A stretch of DNA of 64,000 bases, taken from assembly GCF_001662875.1 (NCBI RefSeq), contig NZ_JPVZ01000007.1:124001-188000 (forward strand), in the 5' to 3' direction. Positions 24,446 to 32,988 of this stretch are shown here, one piece after another. The first letter of the stretch is position 1. Every line of letters starts with the position of its first letter. A model generated the notes under the pieces. It did no database searches, was not told the DNA's origin, and worked only from the letters and a program-made list of their open reading frames with translations. Source of the stretch: Thalassospira tepidiphila MCCC 1A03514. Its GTDB lineage: Bacteria; Pseudomonadota; Alphaproteobacteria; Rhodospirillales; Thalassospiraceae. The position numbers and the translations under genes are program-made.

Positions 24446-24934
24446 ATGATCCCGGCACTCCTCGCCCAGATCGGCCTGCCGCTTTTGATGAAGGCGGTGG
24501 GCGCGGGGCTTGATCATATCGACAACCCGATCGCCAAAACCGCGGCCGAGGGCCTTAAACAGGTGGAAGCCGCCGTCACCAAGGGCGATGTCACGCCCGA
24601 ACAAATCGTAGTAGCCAACCGCCACACCGAACGCATGGCCGAAATCGAGCTCGCGCGCGATACCGAAACACTCAAATCCGTCAACCGCACTATCCGGGCC
24701 GAGGTCGCCAGCGAAGACGCCTTTGTGCGCCGCTGGCGCCCCAGCTTCGGCTATGCCGTCGCGCTGACCTGGATCATGACGATGGGCGCCATCGCCTACG
24801 CCATCATCCTGACCCCGCTTCAGGCCCCGGCGATCATCGCAGCGCTGGTCAATACCAGCCCGATCTGGGGGATTGCACTGGGGGTTTTGGGGGTGAGTGT
24901 GGTGAAGCGGAGTGCGGATAAGAAGTTGGGATAG
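24446..24934 (+). CDS. Holin of the 3-TM superfamily
   Basis: A 162-residue protein with a cytoplasmic amphipathic half (TAAEGLKQVEAAVTKGDVTPEQ, EIELARDTETLKSVNRTIRAE) and a C-terminal membrane part containing the family motif FVRRWRPSFGYAVALTWIM and two hydrophobic helices (AYAIILTPLQAPAIIAALV, IWGIALGVLGVSVV). Such proteins open the membrane for the endolysin. The GGGAGG ribosome site and 11-bp gap to SleB show an operon. It is the last gene of the island. Confidence 0.82.
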   Translation: MIPALLAQIGLPLLMKAVGAGLDHIDNPIAKTAAEGLKQVEAAVTKGDVTPEQIVVANRHTERMAEIELARDTETLKSVNRTIRAEVASEDAFVRRWRPSFGYAVALTWIMTMGAIAYAIILTPLQAPAIIAALVNTSPIWGIALGVLGVSVVKRSADKKLG

Positions 24935-25059
24935 CCTGGGCAAAAGGACGAGGTTGAGCATGTTCTACGCCCTCGTGGTGATTATGCAGGGTGGCGCTAG
25001 GTCAATACCACCGTCATGTAGTGTTTCGAACTCACACTGAAGGAGAACCGTATTTTCAG

Positions 25060-27354
25060 CTATCCGCCGAGGGTTTTGATTAGTGCATCAGCGATCTGTA
25101 TATTGATTTCGTAGTAATTTAAATACGGAGTGTGCCTAGCCTGTTGAAATGTCTCAAGGGCTGCTTCGCTTTGATCACGTGCCCGCTTCGCCAAGGTAAG
25201 ATCAGAGCGACTTACAGCAATTACTCTTAATGTGTTGGCTTGATTACACAGTGTCATGGCCCAAGCAAGCGGCAAGCGGTCTTGAGTGTATTCCTCAAGT
25301 GCTGCTTGGTAGGCGTTAACGGCTTGTTCAAGCCGTTCTGTGTTGCTTTCGCTCACCCCTAAACCATGAAGAGCGTTCCCGAGATTGTTTTGCGTCATGG
25401 CCCAATCAAGCGGCACGAGGTCCTGCCTGTATTCCTCAAGTGCACGTTGGTAGGCGTCAACAGCCTCTTTAAACCGATCAGCTTTGTCTTCGCTCTCTCC
25501 AAGTCTTATGAGTGCATTGCCGAGGTTGCTTTGTGCCATGGCCCAAGCAAGGGGTGCAATTTTCTGCGTGTGTTCCTCTAGCGCAGACTTGCAGGCGCAA
25601 ACGGCCGCTTTTAGCTGGGCTGTATCGCTCTTGCGCTCCCCAAGTATTCTAAGCGTATTACCTAGATTGTTTTGAGCCATCGCCCAATCAAGCGGCACTT
25701 GGTCCTGTCGCCATTGCTCGAGTGCAGATTGGTAGGCGTCAACAGCATCCTTTAGTCGGCCTGTACCACTTTAACGCTCCCCAAGCCATGCAAGTGCATT
25801 ACCGAGATTATTTTGCACCATCGCCCAAGCATGGGGCATAAGGTCCTTGGTGTGTCCCTCGAGTGCAAGTTTGAACGCGTCAACGGCCTTTTCAAGTCTT
25901 TGCGTGTCGCATTCGCGTCGCCCGAGCGTGAGAAGCGCGAGGCCAAAGTTGTTATGCCAAAATCCCCGCTGATCTTGTTCAAATACGCGGTTCAGACTCA
26001 GTGCAGCTATTTCGATAGCTACCTCCAAATCAAAATTTAAACCTGCGTCGCGGCCACGTTCAAACCATTCGTCGTAGGCTTTATCTAATGCGGCTAGTTG
26101 ATCGTATGGTTGATCTGGATGGTTAAGTTCGCATATTCGAGCGATACGTGCGGCGGCAGAAGCGGCATTGCGACGCAAGATGTCTTGGTTAAGGCCCGAT
26201 TCAAGAATTTTAACGCCGGCCTGCAGGGATTCTGTGCGACGCTCAGTCTCGCGCTGTTCCCATTCTGCAAAGCCGTGATCGGCTTCAGTCGCAGCAGCAT
26301 CGAAATCACTGGCATCGTATTTCTCGCGCACCCGTGCAAGCACCGCGTCGACAAAAGCACCAAGGTTACTGCCGCCGCGTCCCTCTCTCTCTACTTCAAT
26401 TGCGATCTCTGCGTGCGATTCCAATTCCTTAAGCGCCTGTTCGGGGTCATTTATGTTAAGGGCTGTCCGCCGTGCAATTGCCATTACCTTTTGCTGGGTG
26501 ACATTTGCCGCTTCCAGTTTTCGAGATAATTCTTCGTTTTTATTCAGTTGGTTAACGAGTTGTCCTGCAAGTTCGTTCTTGTCTTCAACAGTGGCTTGAA
26601 GTTTGTCGATCTTGTATTCGAACCTGCGAAGATGATCCTTTACGTCCGTTACAAAGCTGGAAAGATCTGGAAACTCTGTGCGCTTTTGACGGGTAAGGTC
26701 ATTAAGCATCCCGCGAATGTCCACCAGTTCGGTGGCGAAAAAGATCGAGCGGAAACGTTCGTTCGTTTTAAGTTCTTCGGCGACGAAAAGTGAGAAGGCT
26801 TCATACCAGCCAGCACCTTCATTTTCGCCCTTGAATAAACGGACAAACAGAGAAGGGGGCTCGCGACCAGCGTCGCGGAAGATTTCTTCTAGCGCGCGGT
26901 CTTCACATTCTAACTGCGCTTTGCGGTTCAAGTCAGCATAGCTTTGATGCGTGGCTGCAGTTGCAAGATGTTCAAGGACATCAGTAATATCATCCGCACC
27001 GAGCATATCGTGATCGATATTTTGATCGCTAAGTAGTTTTAGGCGGGGGTCGATGAAAGCGCGTAGGTTGTTTGCAAACGCATGGTCATCCGATCCAAGT
27101 TCATTGTCCGGCAATGACCTCAGCACTTGGGTATAGCGCCGTGCGATATGATCAAGCGCACAGATATGCGCAGTACGCACACCCTTGACCAGATCGTGAT
27201 TGCTCGGTGTTCTGCGTCCTGCCAGTGCCCGTACTTTGCAACCGTGCAGCCAATCTTTGACCGGCCCGATCTTGCTAACTGTTCCTGCAGCTTTACCAGC
27301 TACTCCAAGGATAGATGTCACGGTCGCAGTGGCAATTAATTCTGGCAAATTCAT
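25060..27354 (-). pseudogene. TPR-repeat protein gene split by an in-frame TAA
   Basis: One frame of 765 codons broken only by a TAA at 25771-25773. Upstream of the stop lie 527 residues: a short hydrophobic N-terminus, a helical region containing FKGENEGAGWYEAFSLFVAEELKTN, a coiled coil (DHLRRFEYKIDKLQATVEDKNELAGQ), then the first 47-residue TPR unit. Downstream lie at least four more TPR units (WAMAQNNLGN anchor). The TAA sits where neighbours read GER-[EK]-S, so one base change from GAA/AAA explains it. Base composition is more AT-rich than the flanks, and it lies at the island edge, so it is probably acquired cargo. A role in defence or scaffolding is only a guess. An internal ATG at 25698 could restart the C-terminal part. 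Confidence 0.75.
25255..25959. repeat. Tandem 141-bp (47-codon) repeats within the TPR gene
   Basis: The anchor encoding WAM recurs at 25255, 25396, 25537, 25678 and 25819, exactly 141 bp apart. Repeats are strongly similar at the DNA level, which would favour slippage or recombination in copy number. Confidence 0.85.
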
Positions 27355-27438
27355 CTCCGCAGGCTGAGTGCAAAATGCATGACCATTTTGGCGAGAGTAT
27401 TGCTATCTGACTACCTCTTTTTATTAGTGTTTTGAATT

Positions 27439-27855
27439 TTACTGCTCTGTTTTAAAAATGCGCCGATGACTTGCGGAATGTTGGAGGAAAACGGCGATGT
27501 CCTCGCGCGAATATCCCAATAGTTCTCCCATCCGCGCAGAATCTCTGTCTTGATCTACTACCGTCCCCGCGCACAGATTGCGACACATGGTCAATGCTTC
27601 CTCAATCCGCCATTCTTCGCCGGGCAGGGCGAAGAGCAAGTAGCGCATGTCATAAGGCGGGCGGGGGATAATTTCCTCAACGCGGATGATCCGGCCTGCC
27701 TCAACATGCGGGGCAAAGTCTGCTTCGGGGAAATAGTCACTGATATGAACCGCGTCCGAGAACATCGCCATCGGCTTTGTTCCGGCCAGCATCAGTTCCA
27801 GTTCGCGGTCATTGTGCGGGCCAATGCCCGGCGGAAGTTCGAAATCATCATCCAT
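27439..27855 (-). CDS. Third gene of the hipBA operon, unknown function
   Basis: A 138-residue acidic protein beginning 4 bases behind the hipA stop codon, so it is almost certainly cotranscribed and translationally linked. Visible landmarks are LPPGIGPHNDRELELMLAG near the N-terminus, HISDYFPEADFAPHV in the middle and GELLGYSREDIAVFLQHSASHRR at the end. I do not recognise the family and see no membrane segment or DNA-binding motif. A HipA modulator or substrate adaptor is conceivable from position only. Confidence 0.7.
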   Translation of the reverse strand: MDDDFELPPGIGPHNDRELELMLAGTKPMAMFSDAVHISDYFPEADFAPHVEAGRIIRVEEIIPRPPYDMRYLLFALPGEEWRIEEALTMCRNLCAGTVVDQDRDSARMGELLGYSREDIAVFLQHSASHRRIFKTEQ

Positions 27856-27859
27856 GCGA

Positions 27860-29176
27860 TCACCCGAGTTTTCTGATCCAAGCTTCACACCGGTTCGAGA
27901 CATCGTCAACGATAAGGTCCAGACGGCGGCTGTCGGCGTCGGTATCACGAACTTCATCGCGCAGCGGGGTGATGGTTTCGCGCAGTTTTTTTGCCATGGT
28001 GAGCAACGCCTTGCGAAGTGCGGTGGGGGAGCTGCCGATTGTGCGGGCCTGGGCCTCCCAGTGCGACCAGTCCAGTTCGGTCGGGTCAAAACATCCGCCG
28101 ATGGATTGGGCGAGGCGGGGGCGCTGGCTTTTGAAGCAATCGCGAAATGCCGCACCATTGTTGACGTCATAGAGCGGACTGATCGCGGTGTGGACATTTG
28201 TCGCATTGGCATTTGTAGGGCGCTGCCGATAGATCAGGGAATAGTTCTTGGCGTGCGCATCCGGGTTGCCGATCAGGAAATTGAAAATCACAAAGCCAAG
28301 CAGCTTGGGGATATCGCGCGCCGGGATGGTGGATGCCTGTTTGGTGAGCGTAAACATCGCGGCAAGGTCCGGTCCGCCCTGACGTTCATATTTGACATCC
28401 GGATTGACCCCAAGTGCCTGACAGAAATCTTCCTGATGCAGGCGGGTGACGCGGACGCCGTTTGATGTCTGGGCGTAGGCGCGGTCAAAGCGGGTGACGA
28501 ACAGGACCGGGCGATCATTGAACAGGCGGATTTTGGTGTGCGCGGCATCAAGGCCGATCTTGCGCGCAAGCTTCATGCAGAAATGCTCGGTCCGGGTAGA
28601 GTCCGGCAGGCGTTCGATATCAATCTTGAGGATATGGGTGCTTGGATATCCGCCAAACGGCAGGGAGATTTCCTGTGTGGCTGGATCGATATAAACCGCA
28701 GCCTTGTCATTGACCCCGGCCAGTGACAGGACAACTTCATCCTCTTCGATGAAAAGCGGTCTTTGCGGCAGCTCGGCAATGCGTTTGGCAAGATCATCGG
28801 TCGAAATCGCCGAAAGGTGGGCATCGGATTGCAGGGGGCTTTTTGCCTGATCGGGATGGATCAGCATCAAGGCCCCGGCGCAATCGCGCCCGATATGTTC
28901 CAGAATGCCAAACTCGTCCGTCGGGGCGACATCAAACAATGCTGCGATCTGGCGGCGGACATCCTTTTTATCGGGCAGAAGCCCGTCAAAGAACGGTTCA
29001 ATGGCCTGATGGTCAAACGCACCATCCCGCAGCGGAATGCTTTGCGAAACCGGATAGGCCGCAGGGCTCGCAAGCCATTCCGGGTCATATTCAAAAGACA
29101 TATAGCCGCGTGCATCGGCGCGCAAAACGCCAACCCGGTCGCGGCCATTGGCAAGGATCAGAAGGGTTTTGGTCAT
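27860..29176 (-). CDS. hipA: HipA-family serine/threonine kinase toxin
   Basis: A 438-residue HipA-like kinase. The glycine-rich/autophosphorylation loop is LSLAGVNDKAAV (150-161), the catalytic loop is IGNPDAHAKN (302-311, likely base Asp306), and the metal-binding motif is SPLYDV shortly after. In the E. coli system HipA phosphorylates a glutamyl-tRNA synthetase and causes growth arrest; the substrate here is unknown. All key residues are present, so the enzyme should be active. The start overlaps the hipB stop (ATGA). It lies in a module of hipB, hipA and an unknown gene. Confidence 0.87.
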   Translation of the reverse strand: MTKTLLILANGRDRVGVLRADARGYMSFEYDPEWLASPAAYPVSQSIPLRDGAFDHQAIEPFFDGLLPDKKDVRRQIAALFDVAPTDEFGILEHIGRDCAGALMLIHPDQAKSPLQSDAHLSAISTDDLAKRIAELPQRPLFIEEDEVVLSLAGVNDKAAVYIDPATQEISLPFGGYPSTHILKIDIERLPDSTRTEHFCMKLARKIGLDAAHTKIRLFNDRPVLFVTRFDRAYAQTSNGVRVTRLHQEDFCQALGVNPDVKYERQGGPDLAAMFTLTKQASTIPARDIPKLLGFVIFNFLIGNPDAHAKNYSLIYRQRPTNANATNVHTAISPLYDVNNGAAFRDCFKSQRPRLAQSIGGCFDPTELDWSHWEAQARTIGSSPTALRKALLTMAKKLRETITPLRDEVRDTDADSRRLDLIVDDVSNRCEAWIRKLG

Positions 29177-29433
29177 GCCGTGCCCCCGTCCGTTTGGCCG
29201 GGATCGGGTTCGGATGACATATCCGACCAGTCCAGCGTCACCTGACCGCCAAGGGCACGGGTGATATCCAGGATATTGGCAAAGCCCGGATTGTCGGCCT
29301 TGCCGGTTTCAAGCTGGCTGAGGAACTTGATGCTCAAGCCCGTGGCAAGCGCCAGATCGGTCTGCGACAGGCCAAGCGCCTTGCGGGCCTTGCGGATTTC
29401 CGGGCCAAGTTGATCCATGCGGGTGATGTGCAC
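29173..29433 (-). CDS. hipB: HipB-family antitoxin/repressor
   Basis: An 86-residue protein with a Cro/CI-type helix-turn-helix (IRKARKALGLSQTDLALATGLSIKFLSQLETGKADNPGFANILDITRAL). It should neutralise HipA and repress the operon. I prefer the GTG at 29433 because GGAGG stands 5-6 bases upstream; a TTG at 29445 and the ATG at 29418 are alternatives. Its stop overlaps the hipA start. Confidence 0.82.
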   Translation of the reverse strand: MHITRMDQLGPEIRKARKALGLSQTDLALATGLSIKFLSQLETGKADNPGFANILDITRALGGQVTLDWSDMSSEPDPGQTDGGTA

Positions 29434-29446
29434 AACATCCTCCAAA

Positions 29447-29560
29447 TTTACCTATCGGTAAATTTAGGGGGTTTTGCTGTGAATGTAAAGTGAAGTTTAC
29501 CTATAGGTAAAATTCGGTGATTGAGGCCCGATTTTTAGCGAAATTTTACTTATGGGTAAA
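29447..29560. promoter_or_regulatory. Three evenly spaced HipB operators
   Basis: TTTACCTATCGGTAAA (29447-29462), TTTACCTATAGGTAAA (29496-29511) and TTTACTTATGGGTAAA (29545-29560) fit TTTACY-TAT-N-GGTAAA. The left edges are exactly 49 bp apart. The first site lies just upstream of the hipB ribosome site, the others over the expected promoter region. Confidence 0.8.
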
Positions 29561-29564
29561 ATAT

Positions 29565-29592
29565 GGCGCTTCTGCGAGTTTGCAGAAGCGCC
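29565..29592 (-). terminator. Intrinsic terminator of the PhzF gene
   Basis: GGCGCTTCTGC and GCAGAAGCGCC arms, 6-base loop, followed on the minus strand by ATATTTT. It separates the PhzF gene from the hip promoter region. Confidence 0.7.
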
Positions 29593-29620
29593 AAACTTTG
29601 GTCCTGACACCACTCCGTGC

Positions 29621-30532
29621 TTACAGCGAAATCTCAAGGTTCTTCATAACTTTGCCCTGACCGCCTGCCAGAAGGCCGGTGATGCGGCCGTCTTTAAGGT
29701 CCAGCGTGACCTTGATTTCGCTTGGCGACGGTTCAGTCATGAATTCGCCCTGGGCGATTAGGAAGGTGTCCTTTTTGATGTCCAGCAGATCATGAAGAAC
29801 GCAGGCCAGCGGGCCGGCGGCCATGCCGGTGGCGGCTTCCTCGGTGATGCCATAGCGCGGGGCGAACATGCGGGTGGTGGCGTCAATCCCGGTTTCTTCG
29901 GTTTCGGTGGTGAAGATGTAATAGCCGATCAGGTCCAGCTTCTCGCTGATCGCGTTAATGGCGTCCTGATCGGGCGTGATGTTGGCGAGGATATCGGCGT
30001 TTTTCACCGCAATGACGATGAAGTTATTGCCGGTATTGACCCGCACCGGGCGGGCGCGGTCATCAAGATCATCGGTGGTGATCGCAAGCGATTTCAGCAC
30101 ATTATCAAGTGTTACGCCTTGATCAATCCAGCGGGTGGCCGGGGTGTAGGTCGGGGCCAGTTGCTCCATATAGGCCATGCCGTGATCAAGGATGATCTTG
30201 CGCGGGCCATCGACAGTTTCCTTTGATGTCTCGCCATCGCCAAAGCGTTCAAGTTCGGCGAGATAGGAAAAGGTCGCGATGGTCGCATGGCCGCAATGGG
30301 CGATGCGTTTGGTCGGTGTAAAGAAATCAAGCTTGATGCCGCAGGTCTCGGATTTCGAGACAAAGGCGGTTTCCGACAGGCCGACTTTCTGCGCGATCAA
30401 AAGCTTTTGCGCGTCGCTGTATTGATCGGCATCCAGCACGACACCGGCCGGGTTGCCGCCCTGACCATTTTTCACGAACGCATTGACGATCTGCACCGGG
30501 ACGATTTGGGTATTTTGTTGAGATGTACTCAT
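29621..30532 (-). CDS. PhzF-family isomerase
   Basis: A 303-residue protein of the PhzF/diaminopimelate-epimerase-like fold. Family signatures are VNAFVKNGQGGNPAGVVLDAD at the start, GLSETAFVS near residue 52, and FTPTKRIAHCGHATIATFSYL, the conserved GHAT active-site strand. Characterised members catalyse isomerisation in phenazine synthesis, but most genomic homologues have unknown substrates. There is no phenazine cluster here. It is divergent from a LysR regulator, which probably controls it. Confidence 0.83.
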   Translation of the reverse strand: MSTSQQNTQIVPVQIVNAFVKNGQGGNPAGVVLDADQYSDAQKLLIAQKVGLSETAFVSKSETCGIKLDFFTPTKRIAHCGHATIATFSYLAELERFGDGETSKETVDGPRKIILDHGMAYMEQLAPTYTPATRWIDQGVTLDNVLKSLAITTDDLDDRARPVRVNTGNNFIVIAVKNADILANITPDQDAINAISEKLDLIGYYIFTTETEETGIDATTRMFAPRYGITEEAATGMAAGPLACVLHDLLDIKKDTFLIAQGEFMTEPSPSEIKVTLDLKDGRITGLLAGGQGKVMKNLEISL

Positions 30533-30605
30533 GACTCTATTCCTGCTAAAATCTCTGTTGAAGCTTTTTTAATAAATCTCACAGGGATTCTGGACTCATA
30601 TATAG

Positions 30606-31523
30606 ATGAAGAAACCTCATGAAATGTCGCGAGCCGACCTGATCGGACGGGTGAGCCCCCTGGCCCCGGTGTTGGCCGCGATTGCGCGTGAAAACAGTTT
30701 CAGCAAGGCGGCCGAAAAGCTGGGTGTGCATCAATCGGCCATCAGTCACCGGATTACCCAGCTTGAAGAGACGCTTGGCTTTGCGTTGTTTGAACGCACC
30801 ACGCGCCAGATCACGCCGACTGAATATGGCCGGGTGCTGTGTGCGGCCGCGCTTGAAACGGTGGGTGTCTGGGATGGGGCGTTTGACCGGCTGGAGAAAT
30901 TCAGAACGAGCGGCACGGTGCGCCTGTCGGTGTCATCCGCGCTGGCGATGAAATGGGTATTGCCTAATCTGGCAAGCGCCCAAGAAGCCGGACTTGAGAT
31001 TGCCTTGGACGTCAATGACCGGCAGGTGGATTTCACCAACGGCACGATGGATGCTGCGATCCGCTTTGGCGCCGGGCCCTATCCCGGTTTGCATTCCAGC
31101 TTGCTTAAAAAGGCAGCGATCGTGCCGGTCGCTCGTCCGGGCTATATCGCCGGGGGCAGGGGGCTTGAAGATGTTCTTGGCGACCGTGATGTCACCTTGC
31201 TTAAGGATGCGGTGGGGGAGCGCGATGGCACCGATTTCAGTTGGGGCTATTATTGCGCGCAGGCCGGTTTAAGCTTTGATGCGGATCGCAAGGCATTGGC
31301 CTTTGATCGTGCTGATCTGGTGTTGCAGGCGGCGATCAATGGCATGGGCATCGGGCTTGGCCGAACGCTTCTGATTGAAGGCGATATCGCGCAAGGGTTT
31401 CTTGCACCGGTTGGTTCGGCGGTTCCCATGAAATCGGCCTATTGGCTGGTCTGCCGTGCCGAGTTTGCCAAGACAGAGCGCCATGCGAAGCTTTTGGCCT
31501 GGCTGAAGGATCAGATGAAATAG
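30606..31523 (+). CDS. LysR-family transcriptional regulator
   Basis: A 305-residue LysR protein. The N-terminal winged helix is clear (FSKAAEKLGVHQSAISHRITQLEETLGFALFERTTRQITPTEYG) and a substrate-binding domain follows (VRLSVSSALAMKWVLPNL ... DAAIRFGAGPYPGLHS, GLGRTLLIEGDI). The arrangement, divergent from the PhzF gene with a 73-bp gap, is the usual LysR target layout. ATGs at 30606 and 30624 are both possible starts. Confidence 0.85.
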   Translation: MKKPHEMSRADLIGRVSPLAPVLAAIARENSFSKAAEKLGVHQSAISHRITQLEETLGFALFERTTRQITPTEYGRVLCAAALETVGVWDGAFDRLEKFRTSGTVRLSVSSALAMKWVLPNLASAQEAGLEIALDVNDRQVDFTNGTMDAAIRFGAGPYPGLHSSLLKKAAIVPVARPGYIAGGRGLEDVLGDRDVTLLKDAVGERDGTDFSWGYYCAQAGLSFDADRKALAFDRADLVLQAAINGMGIGLGRTLLIEGDIAQGFLAPVGSAVPMKSAYWLVCRAEFAKTERHAKLLAWLKDQMK

Positions 31524-31560
31524 GCTTGCCGTTTCGCACGTGTCTGCCTAAATTCCCGCC

Positions 31561-31920
31561 ATGACAAATACAACTGATGACATGATCTATCGCGTATTGG
31601 GTTCGGATGAATGGGCGGAAGCGCTCAGTGCCGGACAATATGACGGTGCGCCGCACGATATTGCCGATGGCTTTATCCATTTCTCGACCCAGGATACGCT
31701 GGCCGCAACGCTTGCGCTGCATTATGCCGGGCGCGATCATTTGAAATTGTTGCGGGTGCCGGTCGCGCCGATTGCCGCGAAAATCAAATGGGAACCGGCC
31801 CGTGGTGGCACCCTGTTCCCGCATCTTTATGATGTTCTGTCCGTGGAGCACGTGACCAAGGTCGATGAAATTCGCCTTGATGAAAACGGTGTTCATATCC
31901 TTCCTGAAGATCTGCGCTAA
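31561..31920 (+). CDS. DUF952 family protein
   Basis: A 119-residue protein with the DUF952 signature: IYRVLGSDEWAEALSAGQY, DIADGFIHFSTQDTL, and a PHLYDVL end. Function unknown; the fold resembles ADP-ribosyltransferase-like small proteins according to general family notes, without proof. It stands alone between LysR and a convergent small gene. Confidence 0.8.
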   Translation: MTNTTDDMIYRVLGSDEWAEALSAGQYDGAPHDIADGFIHFSTQDTLAATLALHYAGRDHLKLLRVPVAPIAAKIKWEPARGGTLFPHLYDVLSVEHVTKVDEIRLDENGVHILPEDLR

Positions 31921-31951
31921 TCTGCGCCAGCCCCGCCTCAACGCGCCGGAT

Positions 31952-32188
31952 TTAAATCCCGCGCGGTTTCCAAAGATATAATCGTCCGCCGCCCTTCTTG
32001 GTGCCGGTATCAACCACGCCGGGGAGCTTCCCGGCGCGTACCGCATTCAGGAACGCGTGGCCGAGTTTGACCTTGTCGCCGATATAGAGTGTTTCCCAGC
32101 CCTGCCCATAGATTTCATGGAAATGAAACGGGCCGGGGGCGCGGGTGACAAGGGTTGCTTTGAGTTTATCAAGATCAAGCTGTGTCAT
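31952..32188 (-). CDS. Small DUF1413-like protein
   Basis: A 78-residue protein (FHFHEIYGQGWETLYIGDKVKLGHAFLNAVRAGKLPGV) with the spacing expected of DUF1413 proteins: a Trp-containing strand, LGxxF, and a basic C-terminus. Function unknown. It converges on the DUF952 gene. Confidence 0.6.
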   Translation of the reverse strand: MTQLDLDKLKATLVTRAPGPFHFHEIYGQGWETLYIGDKVKLGHAFLNAVRAGKLPGVVDTGTKKGGGRLYLWKPRGI

Positions 32189-32315
32189 GGGGTGATCTCA
32201 TCATAGGTGCGGCGTGTCTGCATTGTTCTGGCGCAAATTGGCCGGAAACAAGCGTGCGTATCAGGCGTTGTGCTTTCATGCATAACATTCATATCCATAG
32301 CCAAAGGGCCCGGCC

Positions 32316-32900
32316 ATGACGGCGCCGAAGAATGCAAAGGTCGAGGATATCGTTGCGCGGATTGGTAAGCGTGCAGAAGGCGACCGTCATGTTTCGGTCG
32401 GCGATATCGTGGCCGAACTAGGACAACGCAGTCAGGGGCCGTTCCTTCTGGTGCCGGCCCTGATTGGTGTGTCGCCGATTGGGGGCATTCCCTTTGCGCC
32501 GACCTTTCTGGCCGCGCTCGTTGCCGTGTTTTCCCTGCAAATCATCATCGGGCGCACGCACTTATGGTTGCCCGATGTCTTGGCCGCGCGGGAAATCGGG
32601 GGTGAGAAGGTCCGTGCCGGATTGGAAAAGATCGATCCGGTGGCCAAGCGCATGGATCGCTGGTTTGGCGGCCGGTTCGAAAGCCTGATCAGCGGGGTTG
32701 CTGTGCGGATCGCAGCACTTATGTGCCTGATCCTGTCGCTGTCGATGCCGATGTTTGAACTTGTCCCGTTTGCCGCCATCGCGCCGCTGAGCGCTATTGC
32801 CGCCTTTGGCTTGGCGATCCTGGTCAGTGACGGGCTTTTGATGTTGGCGGCCATTGCCATGACGCTTGGCACCGTGATTTTGATGTTCCAGATCATCTGA
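32316..32900 (+). CDS. ExoD-family exopolysaccharide-related membrane protein
   Basis: A 194-residue protein with the ExoD layout: a cytoplasmic start (VSVGDIVAELGQRSQGPFLLVPALIGVSPIGGIPF), a first membrane pair around 55-75, a soluble linker (LWLPDVLAAREIGGEKVRAGLEK) and a C-terminal hydrophobic hairpin (LAILVSDGLLMLAAIAMTLGTVILMFQ). ExoD affects exopolysaccharide production and alkali tolerance in rhizobia; the mechanism is unknown. It is monocistronic, with a terminator behind. Confidence 0.82.
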   Translation: MTAPKNAKVEDIVARIGKRAEGDRHVSVGDIVAELGQRSQGPFLLVPALIGVSPIGGIPFAPTFLAALVAVFSLQIIIGRTHLWLPDVLAAREIGGEKVRAGLEKIDPVAKRMDRWFGGRFESLISGVAVRIAALMCLILSLSMPMFELVPFAAIAPLSAIAAFGLAILVSDGLLMLAAIAMTLGTVILMFQII

Positions 32901-32933
32901 GGCATTCAGCTGATAAAGCGGCCCGATATGCAA

Positions 32934-32966
32934 ACAGCCCGCCGATGGTTCGGCGGGCTGTCTTTT
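32934..32966. terminator. Bidirectional intrinsic terminator
   Basis: ACAGCCCGCCGA-TGGT-TCGGCGGGCTGT followed by CTTTTTG, between convergent exoD-like and OYE genes. Confidence 0.85.
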
Positions 32967-32988
32967 TGTGTTTGTGATCGGTGTTAAC

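Noticed and set aside
6800-25060. att core flanking the phage island
   Set aside because: I compared the left region (6723-7231) with the right region (24935-25059). Only short chance matches such as TGGGCAAAA were found, and no tRNA is present.
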